A stretch of 48,315 bases of DNA from JAFDVN01 sp964472275 (GTDB lineage Bacteria; Acidobacteriota; Holophagae; Holophagales; Holophagaceae). The stretch spans positions 1 to 48,315 of the forward strand of contig CAYYJN010000011.1 in NCBI GenBank assembly GCA_964472275.1, read 5' to 3'. Made by a program: the position numbers and the translations under genes. The stretch's first letter is position 1. The number at the start of each line of letters is the position of its first letter. Shown here piece by piece: positions 17,881-25,810 of this stretch. The notes under the pieces were generated by a model, which worked only from the letters and a program-made list of their open reading frames with translations, ran no database searches and had not been told where the DNA came from.

Positions 17881-19467
17881 ATGGCCCGCCGTCCCGCCTC
17901 CGCCTTCCAGCGCCGCCCGTGGTGGACGGTGCCGGTGATCGCGGGCGTGCTCCTCATCGGCGTGAACCTCCTCTTCTGGCGATGGGAGGAGGCTCGCCGC
18001 GCCACCAACGAAGAGCACATCTTCCGGGGGCGGGCCGAGATGCTCGCCCACGACATCCAGGACCGGGTGGAGAACGACGCGGACGCCCTCCGCGCCCTGC
18101 GCGGCTTCGTCCAGGCCGAAAGCACGCCCAGTCCCGAGGCCTGGCACGCCTTCATCGGCTCGCTCAGCGCCAAGAACCGCTATCCCGGCGTCCGCAGTTT
18201 CCAATTCGATCTGCGCGTGGACACCGCGACGCGGGCGGCCTTCGACCGCCAAGCCAAGGCGGAAGGCCGTCCACCCCTTTGGGACATTCAGAATGGCCCC
18301 GGAAAGACGCCGCGGGCGGCGGACGCCTACTACCCCATCCTTCTCTGCGAACCCATGGATCCGGCGATCCTCTCCTTCGACACTTCCAGCCGCGAGGATG
18401 TGAGAGATGGCGCGCAGGCCCCGGCCGCGGCTTCCGCCCATCTCGCCCTTGGTCCGGTCTTTTCGCTTCAGCAGGATTCCGGCGCGCGCGTGATCCCGAT
18501 GGTCGCGCCCATCTACGCGGGCTCGCCCGATCCCGGCTCGGCGAAGGCGCGGCAGGCGCGGCTTCGGGGTTTCGTCACGCTGCTGCTCTCGCCCGACAAG
18601 CTCTTCGCCGATCTGGCCGATGCGGATCTTCTGGACTACGCGATCTACGAAGGCACCCAGCAGGACCGCGCCGGGTTCGTATTCTCGCGCGGCGATGGGA
18701 ATGGCGCGCTCGTCCACCGGCAAGACCTGGAGCTGCTTGGCCGGCACTGGACCGTCGTGATCCATTCGACGGCGTGGTGGAAGCGCCTCGGCCGCCGCGA
18801 ATCGTGGCAGGCGCTCGGATCCAGCCTCGCCGTCAGCCTTGGCCTCCTCGCGGCCATCATCGCCCTCGCCATCGCCCGCGAGCGCGCGCTGAAGCTGGCG
18901 GACCGCATGACCCGCGAGTTGCGGGAGGCCAACCGCGCGCTGCTCGACCTCGCCACGACGGACCCGCTCACGGGCCTGCTCAACCGCCGCGCGATGGACC
19001 TGCGCCTGGACGAAGAAGAGGCGCGGTCCACGCGCGAACGGTCCCCGCTGGCGCTGATTTCGATGGATGTGGACTTCTTCAAGCATGTGAACGACAAGTA
19101 CGGCCACCCCATGGGCGACGCGGTGCTGCGGAACCTGGGGCGATTGCTGCGGGACGCCACGCGCCTCACGGACCACGCTGGGCGCATGGGCGGCGAGGAG
19201 TTCCTGCTGGTGTGCCCCAACACGGACGCCGCCGGGGCCGCGGTGCTGGCGGAGCAGATGCGGAGCCGCTTCGAAGCGATGGAGCATCAGGATGGCGAGG
19301 AGCGCATCCGATGCACCGCGAGCTTCGGCGTCACCGCGTCCGAGGGCGACGCGCCCATCGGCGTGGACCGCCTGCTCAAGCGCGCCGATCGCGCGCTCTA
19401 CCTCGCCAAGAAGAACGGGCGGAATCGCGTGGAGATCTGGGTTGCGCCCCGCGCCGCGGATATCTGA
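17881..19467 (+). CDS. Membrane CHASE-domain diguanylate cyclase
   Basis: A 528-aa enzyme making cyclic di-GMP. A transmembrane helix (~15-33) leads to a periplasmic CHASE-like sensor (~45-310, with YPGVRSFQFDLRV and YYPILLCEPMD). A second helix follows (~318-336), then a short coiled linker and a GGDEF domain. The active site is GGEEF (437-441). An RxxD inhibitory site (RLTD, 428-431) lies five residues before it, so product feedback is expected. No EAL domain. The likely ligand is an extracellular small molecule, which the sequence does not identify. Confidence 0.92.
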   Translation: MARRPASAFQRRPWWTVPVIAGVLLIGVNLLFWRWEEARRATNEEHIFRGRAEMLAHDIQDRVENDADALRALRGFVQAESTPSPEAWHAFIGSLSAKNRYPGVRSFQFDLRVDTATRAAFDRQAKAEGRPPLWDIQNGPGKTPRAADAYYPILLCEPMDPAILSFDTSSREDVRDGAQAPAAASAHLALGPVFSLQQDSGARVIPMVAPIYAGSPDPGSAKARQARLRGFVTLLLSPDKLFADLADADLLDYAIYEGTQQDRAGFVFSRGDGNGALVHRQDLELLGRHWTVVIHSTAWWKRLGRRESWQALGSSLAVSLGLLAAIIALAIARERALKLADRMTRELREANRALLDLATTDPLTGLLNRRAMDLRLDEEEARSTRERSPLALISMDVDFFKHVNDKYGHPMGDAVLRNLGRLLRDATRLTDHAGRMGGEEFLLVCPNTDAAGAAVLAEQMRSRFEAMEHQDGEERIRCTASFGVTASEGDAPIGVDRLLKRADRALYLAKKNGRNRVEIWVAPRAADI

Positions 19468-20181
19468 TCAGCCCAAGTGTTCATGCAGGAAGGCCAGCGT
19501 GAGTCCCCGCGCTTGGCGCGCCGCCGCGCCGGAATAGACGGCCGGGCGCAGGTCGCAGTTGAAGCCGTGGTGGGCGTTGGAGAGGACGAGGTCCACGAAG
19601 GGCTTTTTCGCCGCGCGCATCGCCTCGATCACGAGGGGGCGCTGCTGCCAGGTGATGGCCTCATCCAGCCCGCCCCAGCAGAAGAGCTGGGGACCGTGGA
19701 GCCGCGGGATCAGGTCCTGGTGGGTGTGGATGTCGCCACCGTAGTAACTGACCGCGCAGGCGAGGGGCAGCGCCGTGTTGGCGAGGAAAGCGAGGCGACC
19801 GCCCATGCAGTAGCCGATGGCGCCGAGGGCCATGCCTTCCGTTTGCGCGTCCCGGTCGAACCAGGCGGCGCAGGCTTGGGCATCCGCCTCCAGGCCCGCC
19901 AGCGTCAGCGCCAGCTTATGCTCCTTGGCGGAGGCGTAATCGTCGTAGGCGAAGACGCGCCCTGGCGCGGTGCGATGGTAGACCTCCGGCGCGAGCGCCA
20001 CGAAGCCTTCCGCGGCGAAGCGCTCGCAGACCTCCTGGATGTGGCCGTTCACGCCGAAGACTTCCTGATAGACGATCAGGCCCGGCGCCTTCGCCCGCCC
20101 TTCCGGCCGCGCCAGCCAAGCCCGGGGGCGGGTTCCGTCCGGAGCTTTCAACTCGATCCAGGCTCCATCGGGCGTTTGCAT
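19468..20181 (-). CDS. Dienelactone hydrolase family protein
   Basis: A 237-aa alpha/beta hydrolase of the dienelactone hydrolase family. The triad is visible: Cys125 in GYCMGG, Asp173 in GGLDEAI and a histidine in NAHHGFN (204-205). Glu40 in YQEVFG matches the residue that activates the cysteine in this family. The true substrate is unknown, since no aromatic-degradation genes are nearby. Start at 20181 has GGGAGG upstream; the longer frame is unsupported. Its 3' end nearly touches that of the cyclase gene. Confidence 0.9.
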   Translation of the reverse strand: MQTPDGAWIELKAPDGTRPRAWLARPEGRAKAPGLIVYQEVFGVNGHIQEVCERFAAEGFVALAPEVYHRTAPGRVFAYDDYASAKEHKLALTLAGLEADAQACAAWFDRDAQTEGMALGAIGYCMGGRLAFLANTALPLACAVSYYGGDIHTHQDLIPRLHGPQLFCWGGLDEAITWQQRPLVIEAMRAAKKPFVDLVLSNAHHGFNCDLRPAVYSGAAARQARGLTLAFLHEHLG

Positions 20182-20199
20182 GGCGGCCTCCCATTTGGC

Positions 20200-20227
20200 C
20201 AGGGCCTCGGACCTCGGACCACGGGCC
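20200..20227 (+). repeat. Dispersed GC-rich intergenic repeat, copy 2
   Basis: A 28-base segment matches 2038-2065 (opposite strand) with two differences. It is also part of a local inverted repeat: GGCCTCGGACCTC near 20203-20215 and GAGGTCCAAGGCC near 20259-20272 pair at 12 of 13 positions. It lies in the 124-base gap between the divergent hydrolase and nadC genes. Confidence 0.6.
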
Positions 20228-20305
20228 GCGAGAAAGGCCCATGCTAGCGGCTTCCTGGAGGTCCAAGGCCTGGAGCCCACGGCCCCCAGGCGTTAGCCTG
20301 GAAGG

Positions 20306-21154
20306 ATGTTCCACCCTCCCCATCCCGAGAGCTACCGCGATCAGCTGCGCGCCTTCCTGCGCGAGGACTGGGGCACCCAGGACTGGACCACGGCCGCCGT
20401 GCCGGACCGGGCCATGCGCGCCCGCGTCCGCGCGAAGGCGCCGCTGGTGCTCGCCGGCCTGCCCATCGCGGAGGAGGTCTTCCGCTTGGTGGATCCTGAG
20501 ATCGGCGTGGCCCTCATGGCCAAGGACGGCGACCGCGTGGAGCGCGGCAAGGATGTGATGGTGATCAAGGGCTCCAGTCACGCCATTCTCCTCGCGGAGC
20601 GCGTGATGCTGAACCTGCTCCAGCGCCTATCCGGCACCGCGACGCTGACCCACGCCTTCGTGGACGCGGTCCAGGGGACGAAGGCCCGCATCCTCGACAC
20701 CCGCAAGACCACGCCGGGCCTCAAGCTGCTGGAGAAATACGCCGTGCGCTGCGGCGGCGGCGTGAACCATCGCTTCGGCCTTGGCGATGGCGTGCTCTTG
20801 AAGGAGAACCACATCGCCGCTTCCGGCGGCATCGCCGAGGCAGTGGACGCCGCGCGCAAGGCCGCGCCCAACCTCGTGCGCGTCGAGGTGGAGGTGGAGA
20901 CCTTGGATCAGCTGCTCCAGTGCCTCGCGCTGCCTGAAGTGGACGGCGTGCTGCTCGACCACATGGAGCTCGACACGCTGCGCCAGGCCGTGAAACTGCG
21001 GAATGAGAGCCACCGCGCGGTCTTCCTCGAAGCCAGCGGCAACATGAGCCTGGAACGGGCCCCCGCCGTCGCCGCCACCGGCGTGGACTTCCTCAGCGTC
21101 GGCGCCATCACCCACAGCGCGCCAGCGGCGGACCTGAGCCTGCGGATGGACTGA
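20306..21154 (+). CDS. nadC: Nicotinate-nucleotide pyrophosphorylase (carboxylating)
   Basis: A 282-aa quinolinate phosphoribosyltransferase that converts quinolinate and PRPP to nicotinate mononucleotide in NAD synthesis. Family motifs are present: ERVMLNLLQRLSGTAT, ILDTRKTTPGLKLLEKYAVRCGGGVNHR, LLKENHI and GVDFLSVGAITHSAPAADLSL. GGAAGG precedes the ATG. No nadA or nadB is adjacent. Its last 18 coding and stop-region bases (21135-21152) are repeated exactly at 21709-21726, beyond the next gene, which suggests that gene was inserted at the nadC 3' end. Confidence 0.96.
   Translation: MFHPPHPESYRDQLRAFLREDWGTQDWTTAAVPDRAMRARVRAKAPLVLAGLPIAEEVFRLVDPEIGVALMAKDGDRVERGKDVMVIKGSSHAILLAERVMLNLLQRLSGTATLTHAFVDAVQGTKARILDTRKTTPGLKLLEKYAVRCGGGVNHRFGLGDGVLLKENHIAASGGIAEAVDAARKAAPNLVRVEVEVETLDQLLQCLALPEVDGVLLDHMELDTLRQAVKLRNESHRAVFLEASGNMSLERAPAVAATGVDFLSVGAITHSAPAADLSLRMD
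21135..21152 (+). repeat. 18-bp direct repeat, left copy (nadC 3' end)
   Basis: TGAGCCTGCGGATGGACT encodes the last residues of NadC and the first base of its TGA stop. An identical copy lies at 21709-21726, on the far side of an orphan gene. Flanking bases differ on both sides, so the repeat is exactly 18 bp. It looks like a target-site or attachment-site duplication. Confidence 0.85.
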
Positions 21155-21162
21155 AGGCCGCC

Positions 21163-21711
21163 ATGCTCAGAACGGACGGGATGCTTCTGCCGCTGCCCGA
21201 GGATCAATTCATTTTGGACCGGGTCTGGATGGCCAAGTCGGTTCCCGGAGAGGTTTGTTGCTACTTCGGATGGCGGACCTCGGTCGCCCAGGCGCTTCGC
21301 GTGATCACGCCAGATGTCCCAGTTGAAGTGACCCGGCTCGAAATGCGGGAAGAAGATTCCAACTGGATTGGCCTCGAAGAAGCGCCGCCTCTGAAGACCG
21401 CGGGCGAAGTGGTTCACTGGCTGGCAAACCGATCTCTCGATGTGGATCTGATCAATTTCGAATGCCGTATCGGGGATGGGCTGGAACTGGACAGCCACGA
21501 CGATACGGAAGTGAGCCTTCGAGGGACCCAAGAGGCCTTGATCACCCAATGGGCAGAGGCGATCTTGGTCAGCCGGGGGTTCCGCGCTCCTGTGATCCTG
21601 GAGGCGATGATGGGAAACACGGGGAAATACCTTGCCATCGGATGGCCGGATCGCGTGATGGGCGTCTACGATTCCTTCGATGAGCTTTGTAAGGCGCATC
21701 GCGAGCGTTGA
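21163..21711 (+). CDS. Orphan protein in a putative inserted cassette
   Basis: A 182-aa protein I do not recognise. It is acidic, has no signal peptide or membrane segment, and contains a Trp-rich N-terminal half (RVWMAKS, YFGWRTS, SNWIGLEE, VVHWLANRS) and an AILVSRGF/KYLAIGWPD region. Base composition and codon use are visibly less GC-rich than its neighbours. It starts eight bases after nadC, and its TGA stop is supplied by the right-hand 18-bp repeat. The setting suggests recent acquisition; an immunity-like or defence role is conceivable only by analogy. Confidence 0.7.
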   Translation: MLRTDGMLLPLPEDQFILDRVWMAKSVPGEVCCYFGWRTSVAQALRVITPDVPVEVTRLEMREEDSNWIGLEEAPPLKTAGEVVHWLANRSLDVDLINFECRIGDGLELDSHDDTEVSLRGTQEALITQWAEAILVSRGFRAPVILEAMMGNTGKYLAIGWPDRVMGVYDSFDELCKAHRER

Positions 21712-21726
21712 GCCTGCGGATGGACT
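21709..21726 (+). repeat. 18-bp direct repeat, right copy
   Basis: This is an exact copy of 21135-21152. It contributes the TGA stop of the orphan gene, and its final CT runs into CTAG, where a nadC-frame TAG would directly overlap the convergent stress-protein stop. This suggests it is the original nadC end. Confidence 0.85.
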
Positions 21727-22156
21727 AGCCTTTCTTCTCCTCCGCCCGCACGACGAGCACATCGCAGGGCGCGTGGCGGACGACGCGGGCGGCGGTGCTG
21801 CCGAAGAGGAGGCGGGCGAGGGCCGTGTGACCCACTTGCGCGACGACGAGCAGCGTGTCCGCGCCGCAAGCCGCGACAAGCTCCTCGGCGGGCGAGCCCC
21901 AGGCGACCTTCGCTTCCGCGTTCGGAAGATCCTTCACCCAAGAAGCGAGCTGAGCCCGGGCGTGCTGCTCCATTTCTTGGAGCCACGCGGGGTCGGGCAG
22001 GGCGATCTGGGCTTCGGGCAACAAGGGCGCGGGTGGTTGGAGCACATGGAGGGCCGTCACCGGAACACCGAGCCGCGCCGCCCAGGCCGCACCCTTGTCC
22101 AGGGCCTGCCGACTGGCGGTTGAGAAATCCACGCCGACGACCACGGACTGGATCAT
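21725..22156 (-). CDS. Universal stress protein (UspA family)
   Basis: A 143-aa single-domain Usp. It opens MIQSVVVGVDFSTASRQALDKGAAWA and ends with VGHTALARLLFGSTAARVVRHAPCDVLVV. The nucleotide-binding G-x2-G-x9-GS motif is nearly intact, but the first glycine is alanine, so ATP binding is likely but not certain. Start at 22156 follows GGGAGG; the upstream in-frame extension overlaps the neighbour's promoter and is rejected. Its stop lies in the CTAG at the end of the 18-bp repeat. It is divergent from the pirin pair. Confidence 0.9.
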   Translation of the reverse strand: MIQSVVVGVDFSTASRQALDKGAAWAARLGVPVTALHVLQPPAPLLPEAQIALPDPAWLQEMEQHARAQLASWVKDLPNAEAKVAWGSPAEELVAACGADTLLVVAQVGHTALARLLFGSTAARVVRHAPCDVLVVRAEEKKG

Positions 22157-22213
22157 GGCGCCTCCCTGATCACTCGCTCCAAGCGTAGGCCCGGGGCGCG
22201 GGAATGCTGGACA

Positions 22214-22241
22214 TTGAATTAGATGTTCAAACATGTATAAT
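22214..22241 (+). promoter_or_regulatory. Promoter of the pirin pair with inverted-repeat operator candidate
   Basis: TTGAAT (22214-22219), 16 bases, then a consensus TATAAT (22236-22241), in an AT-rich island unusual for this genome. TTGAA (22214-22218) and TTCAA (22226-22230) form an inverted repeat within the promoter that could be a repressor site. The ribosome-binding site GGAGGT follows before the ATG at 22260. Confidence 0.72.
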
Positions 22242-22259
22242 CAATTTGGAGGTGGTCCG

Positions 22260-22958
22260 ATGATGACCCTTCGCCCCGCCGCCGAGCGCGGCAGCTTTGA
22301 TTTCGGTTGGCTCGACACCCGCCACAGCTTCGCCTTCGGCGAGTACTTCGCGCCAGCCCATGTGCGCTTCAGCGACCTGCGCGTGCTTAACGAGGATCGC
22401 GTCAAGCCCGGCAAGGGCTTCGGGACTCACGGCCATCAGGACATGGAGATCCTCACTTGGGTGCTGGAAGGCGCGCTGGAGCATCAGGACTCCCTTGGCG
22501 GCAAGGGCGTCATCCGCCCCTTGCAGGCTCAAGTGATGAGCGCGGGCACGGGCATCCGCCACGCGGAGCTCAACGCGTCCGACAAGGAGCCGGTGCATTT
22601 CCTCCAGATCTGGCTGTTGCCGGAAGCGCAAGGGCTCGCGCCGCGCTATGGCCAGGTGGAGTTCCAGGAAGCCGATGTGCGCGACCGCTGGCGCCTCATC
22701 GCGAGCCGCGACGGCGCCGAAGGTTCGGCGCTCATCCATCAGGACGCCCGCATCTTCGCGACGCGGCTCGGGAAGGGCGCGAGCCTGGGGCGAGACCTCG
22801 ACCCGTCCCGCAATCACTGGCTCCAGGTCGCCAGGGGCGCGGTGAAGGCCAACGGTCTTTCGCTCGCCGCGGGCGACGGCTTGGCGCTATCGTCGGAAGC
22901 CCGCCTCGACCTGGAGGCTGGCGCCGATTCCGAACTGATCCTCTTCGACTTGAGGTGA
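22260..22958 (+). CDS. Pirin-family protein (YhaK/YhhW type)
   Basis: A 232-aa bicupin. The N-terminal cupin has the metal-binding pattern HGHQDMEI together with RHAEL (His-x-Glu). SFDFGWLDTRHSFAFGEYF and MSAGTGIRHAE are family signatures. Pirins of this group bind iron or another divalent metal, and some act as quercetinases; the cell role is often unknown. ATG at 22260 follows GGAGGT, with a second ATG next to it. It is co-transcribed with the second pirin four bases downstream. Confidence 0.92.
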   Translation: MMTLRPAAERGSFDFGWLDTRHSFAFGEYFAPAHVRFSDLRVLNEDRVKPGKGFGTHGHQDMEILTWVLEGALEHQDSLGGKGVIRPLQAQVMSAGTGIRHAELNASDKEPVHFLQIWLLPEAQGLAPRYGQVEFQEADVRDRWRLIASRDGAEGSALIHQDARIFATRLGKGASLGRDLDPSRNHWLQVARGAVKANGLSLAAGDGLALSSEARLDLEAGADSELILFDLR

Positions 22959-22962
22959 CGCG

Positions 22963-23817
22963 ATGACTCCGAGAACCGTGAAAACGATCGTGACGGGCCG
23001 TCCCACGATGGATGGCGACGGCGTGCCATTGACCCGCGTGCTGCCGAACGCAGGGCTGGGCCGCCTTGATCCCTTCCTCATGCTCGATCACTTCGGTCCG
23101 CTCTCGCTGCCGCCTGGCAGCGACGCGGGCTTCCCGGCCCATCCGCACAAGGGCTTCATGACCTATACCTACCTGGTGCAGGGCGCGTTCAAGCACCGCG
23201 ACAGCCGCGGCGGAAGCGGCGTCCTCGCGCCCGGCGGAGCCCAGCTCATGATCGCGGGGCGCGGCATCGTGCATGAGGAGATGCCCGTGCCGGAGCATCT
23301 CGAAACCGGCGGCGCCATCGAAGGCTTCCAGCTCTGGATCAACTTGGCCGCGGCTCACAAAGGCATGGAGCCCGGCTACACCGATCTGCCCGACGGGATC
23401 TCGCTCGTCTGGAAATCCATCCCCGGCGGCCGTCTCAAGGCTCTCGCCGGTTCCTGGTTCGGCGCGGCGGACCCCATCTCCGTGCCCACGCCCTTCGCCT
23501 ACGCCCATGTGGAGCTGGCGGCGGGCGCGACCTTCGAGCATCCGATCCCCGCCGGATGGAACGCGGCCCTCTTCGTGCTGAAGGGCGGCCTGAAGGTCGC
23601 GGGTAAGGCCGTCACGAAAGATCAGCTTGCCGCGCTTTCCGACGACGGCGAAGGCTTCGCCATTGAAGCGCCTGTGGCCTCCGAGTTCCTGCTTTTCATG
23701 GGCCAGCCTTTGAACGAACCCGTCGCCCAGTACGGCCCCTTCGTCATGAACACCGAGGCCGAACTCCAGCAGGCCTTCCTCGAATACCAGCGTGGAGTGA
23801 TGGGAGAACTGAACTAA
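22963..23817 (+). CDS. Pirin-family protein
   Basis: A 284-aa pirin with both cupin domains. The metal site is FPAHPHKGFMTYTY with GRGIVHEEMP (His-x-His and His-x-Glu), matching the four ligands of iron-binding pirins. The pirin C-terminal domain follows (ISVPTPFAYAHVELAAGATFEHP), ending NTEAELQQAFLEYQRG. It is translated four bases after the first pirin and shares its promoter. The two belong to different pirin subgroups, so this is not a recent duplication. Its stop overlaps the stop of the convergent ccdB. Confidence 0.93.
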   Translation: MTPRTVKTIVTGRPTMDGDGVPLTRVLPNAGLGRLDPFLMLDHFGPLSLPPGSDAGFPAHPHKGFMTYTYLVQGAFKHRDSRGGSGVLAPGGAQLMIAGRGIVHEEMPVPEHLETGGAIEGFQLWINLAAAHKGMEPGYTDLPDGISLVWKSIPGGRLKALAGSWFGAADPISVPTPFAYAHVELAAGATFEHPIPAGWNAALFVLKGGLKVAGKAVTKDQLAALSDDGEGFAIEAPVASEFLLFMGQPLNEPVAQYGPFVMNTEAELQQAFLEYQRGVMGELN

Positions 23818-24131
23818 ATTCCAGTGAGAAGAAGATTCAGTGCGGCGAGGATCTCGGCGCGGTGGGCGCTGAGGTCACCGGCGGGGTCGCCGAGATCCTT
23901 CAGCCGCACGCCCGCGAGTTGGGGCGTCATGAGAACGAGATGCTCGCCGCCGAAGGACAGCTCCGGCGTGAGCCGCGCCATCGTGCGCGCGGGCGCGGCC
24001 TTGCGCGTGAAGACGGGCACCACCGTCCGCGTGCTGAGGGCGGAAAGCAGGTCGGACTGCACATCCAGCAGGTAGGGGATCTCCTTGCGGGTCGCCGGGT
24101 TGGGATTCCGGTGCAGCGTCCACTGGGCCAT
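23814..24131 (-). CDS. ccdB: CcdB-family toxin
   Basis: A 105-aa protein with CcdB features: an N-terminal LHRNPNPATRKEIPYLLDVQSDLLS, RTVVPVF, then LTPELSFGGEHLVLMTPQLAGVRLKDLG and a C-terminal hydrophobic LLLTGI. CcdB toxins trap DNA gyrase and block replication. The ATG overlaps the antitoxin's TGA by one base (TGATG), the classic coupling for this system. Whether the toxin is active cannot be told from the sequence, though no truncation is evident. Confidence 0.88.
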   Translation of the reverse strand: MAQWTLHRNPNPATRKEIPYLLDVQSDLLSALSTRTVVPVFTRKAAPARTMARLTPELSFGGEHLVLMTPQLAGVRLKDLGDPAGDLSAHRAEILAALNLLLTGI

Positions 24132-24367
24132 CAGAACCTCCGAAGCCCGTCGCTGAAGACGCCGCGCTTCTCCACCTGCGCGTTGTAGGCGTCCATGGCC
24201 GCGCGGTTCTCCTCCAGCCACAGCTCGGCCTGGCGCTTGCGGATGATCTCCGCCAGCGCCGCATCCAGCTCCGCGGAAAGGTTGATGTCCAACTCTCGGG
24301 CCTGGCGCAGGAGGTCACTGCTGAGGCTCAGGTTAGTCGGCTTCTTGGGCGCGGAGGCAAGGGTCAT
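24131..24367 (-). CDS. ccdA: CcdA-family antitoxin
   Basis: A 78-aa antitoxin. The N-terminal part (APKKPTNLSLSSDLLRQARELDINLSAELDAALAEII) is a ribbon-helix-helix DNA-binding fold, and the C-terminal part (WLEENRAAMDAYNAQVEKRGVFSDGLRRF) is the toxin-binding tail typical of CcdA. ATG at 24367 follows GAGG; a GTG six codons earlier is possible but lies within the operator. It precedes the toxin gene and probably represses its own promoter. Confidence 0.9.
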   Translation of the reverse strand: MTLASAPKKPTNLSLSSDLLRQARELDINLSAELDAALAEIIRKRQAELWLEENRAAMDAYNAQVEKRGVFSDGLRRF

Positions 24368-24377
24368 GGCGACCTCG

Positions 24378-24413
24378 ATGCGCACAGTTTATGCGCATGG
24401 ATAGGTCGTGCAA
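24378..24413 (-). promoter_or_regulatory. ccdAB promoter and operator
   Basis: On the minus strand TTGCAC (24413-24408) and TAAACT (24391-24386) are separated by 16 bases. Two TGCGCA palindromes (24379-24384 and 24392-24397) flank the -10 box, forming ATGCGCA-N6-ATGCGCAT on the plus strand. This fits an autoregulatory site for a ribbon-helix-helix antitoxin. Confidence 0.68.
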
Positions 24414-24418
24414 GCCCT

Positions 24419-25810
24419 TCAATGCTCTTTCGGCTCCGCCAGCAACGCGCGGCGAAGCGCGAAGCGCGTCCCGCCCAGGCGCGCCACGGCGCGGGCGAGG
24501 GCTTCGCGGCTGCATGCGAGTTCAGGAGCCCAGGCTTCCATCGGGACTTCGCCGCCTTCGGGATGCGCGTCCGCCCAGGCTTCCCATAGGGCGCCGAGCT
24601 TCGCGGCGTCGGGCTCTTCTTTGTCCCGCCAACTCCGTTCCTGGGGGCGGCGCGGCTCGTAGAAGCGTTCTTCCTTGAAACGGTCGGGCAGGAAGACCTG
24701 GGCCTTGTCGTAGTCCGCGTGGGAGTAGTGATATCCCATGCCGCGTCCGGCCTTGCGCGCGGTGCTAGTGTGCGCGTCGCGGATGGAATCGGGGATGGGC
24801 GCGTCGTCGGCGGCCAGGGCCGCGTCCACGGCCGTCACGGTCGCGTTGCTCTTGGGCGCGTTGGCCGTGTAGATGACGGCCTGCGCCAGCGGAATGCGCG
24901 CCTCGGGCCAGCCGATCTGCTCCACGGCGCGGCTCGCGGCTTCGGCGAGGATGAAGGCCTGGGGATCGGCGTTGCCGACATCTTCAGCCGCCGTGACCAT
25001 GAGCCGCCGCGCGATGAAGCGGGGGTCTTCGCCGCCGCGGATCATGCGGCTCAGGTAGTAGAGCGCCGCGTCCGCGTCCGAGCCTCGCAGGGATTTCTGG
25101 AAGGCGCTCGCGAGGTCGTAGTGGCCGTCCGCGCGGTCGAACATCATGCGCCCGCCCAGCGCGTTCTGGAGCGATTCGAGGTCCGGCTTCTCCATATCGA
25201 GCCAGATCTCCAGGCCCGATAGCGCGGAGCGCAGATCGCCGCCGGCCCAATGGGACAACCACTCGAAGGCTTCAAGCGGTTCCGCCTCGCTCGCGCGCTC
25301 CCGCGCCCAGGCGCGTTTGAGCACGACGAGGATGCTTGACGGCTCCAGGCCATTGAGCGCGATGAGTTGGCAGCGGCTGCGCAGCGCGGGGTTGAGGTAG
25401 AAGGCCGGATTCTCCGTCGTCGCGCCGATGAGCACGGCTTCGCCGCGCTCCAGGAAGGGCAGGAGGATGTCCTGCTGGGCGCGGTTGAAGCGGTGGATCT
25501 CGTCCAGGAAGATCACCGGCGCCGCGCCCTTGAAGAGGGGCATGGAGCTTTGCTCGAGGAGGAACTTCTTCAGCTCCGCGGCCGATCCCGTCACGCCGCT
25601 GAACTCCACGAATCCGCGCCCCGCGCGCTCCGCGAGGATGCGCGCCAGCGTCGTCTTCCCCGTGCCCGGCGGCCCCCACAGCACCATCGAAGGCAGCTTG
25701 CCCCCCGTCGTCAGCCGCGCCAGCGCGCCCTTCGCGCCCAGCAGATGATCCTGCCCCACGACCTCGTCGAGAGCCTTCGGGCGCATGCGTTCAGGAAGGG
25801 GAGCGAGCAT
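24419..25810 (-). CDS. rarA: Replication-associated recombination protein A (RarA/MgsA)
   Basis: A 463-aa AAA+ ATPase that acts on stalled replication forks and single-stranded DNA ends. It begins MLAPLPERMRPKALDEVVGQDHLL, with Walker A GPPGTGKT (46-53), Walker B VIFLDEIHRF, IGATTENPAF (sensor) and the C-terminal tetramerisation region (YHYSHADYDKAQVFLPDRF). Length matches the family. Its ATG overlaps the methyltransferase TGA by one base (TGATG), so it appears translated as part of the restriction-modification operon, an unusual neighbour for a housekeeping repair gene. Confidence 0.95.
   Translation of the reverse strand: MLAPLPERMRPKALDEVVGQDHLLGAKGALARLTTGGKLPSMVLWGPPGTGKTTLARILAERAGRGFVEFSGVTGSAAELKKFLLEQSSMPLFKGAAPVIFLDEIHRFNRAQQDILLPFLERGEAVLIGATTENPAFYLNPALRSRCQLIALNGLEPSSILVVLKRAWARERASEAEPLEAFEWLSHWAGGDLRSALSGLEIWLDMEKPDLESLQNALGGRMMFDRADGHYDLASAFQKSLRGSDADAALYYLSRMIRGGEDPRFIARRLMVTAAEDVGNADPQAFILAEAASRAVEQIGWPEARIPLAQAVIYTANAPKSNATVTAVDAALAADDAPIPDSIRDAHTSTARKAGRGMGYHYSHADYDKAQVFLPDRFKEERFYEPRRPQERSWRDKEEPDAAKLGALWEAWADAHPEGGEVPMEAWAPELACSREALARAVARLGGTRFALRRALLAEPKEH

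Noticed and set aside
24131..24221. N-terminal extension of the toxin gene to 24221
   Set aside because: The extra 30 residues are the antitoxin region in another frame; the TGATG junction and family length support ATG 24131.
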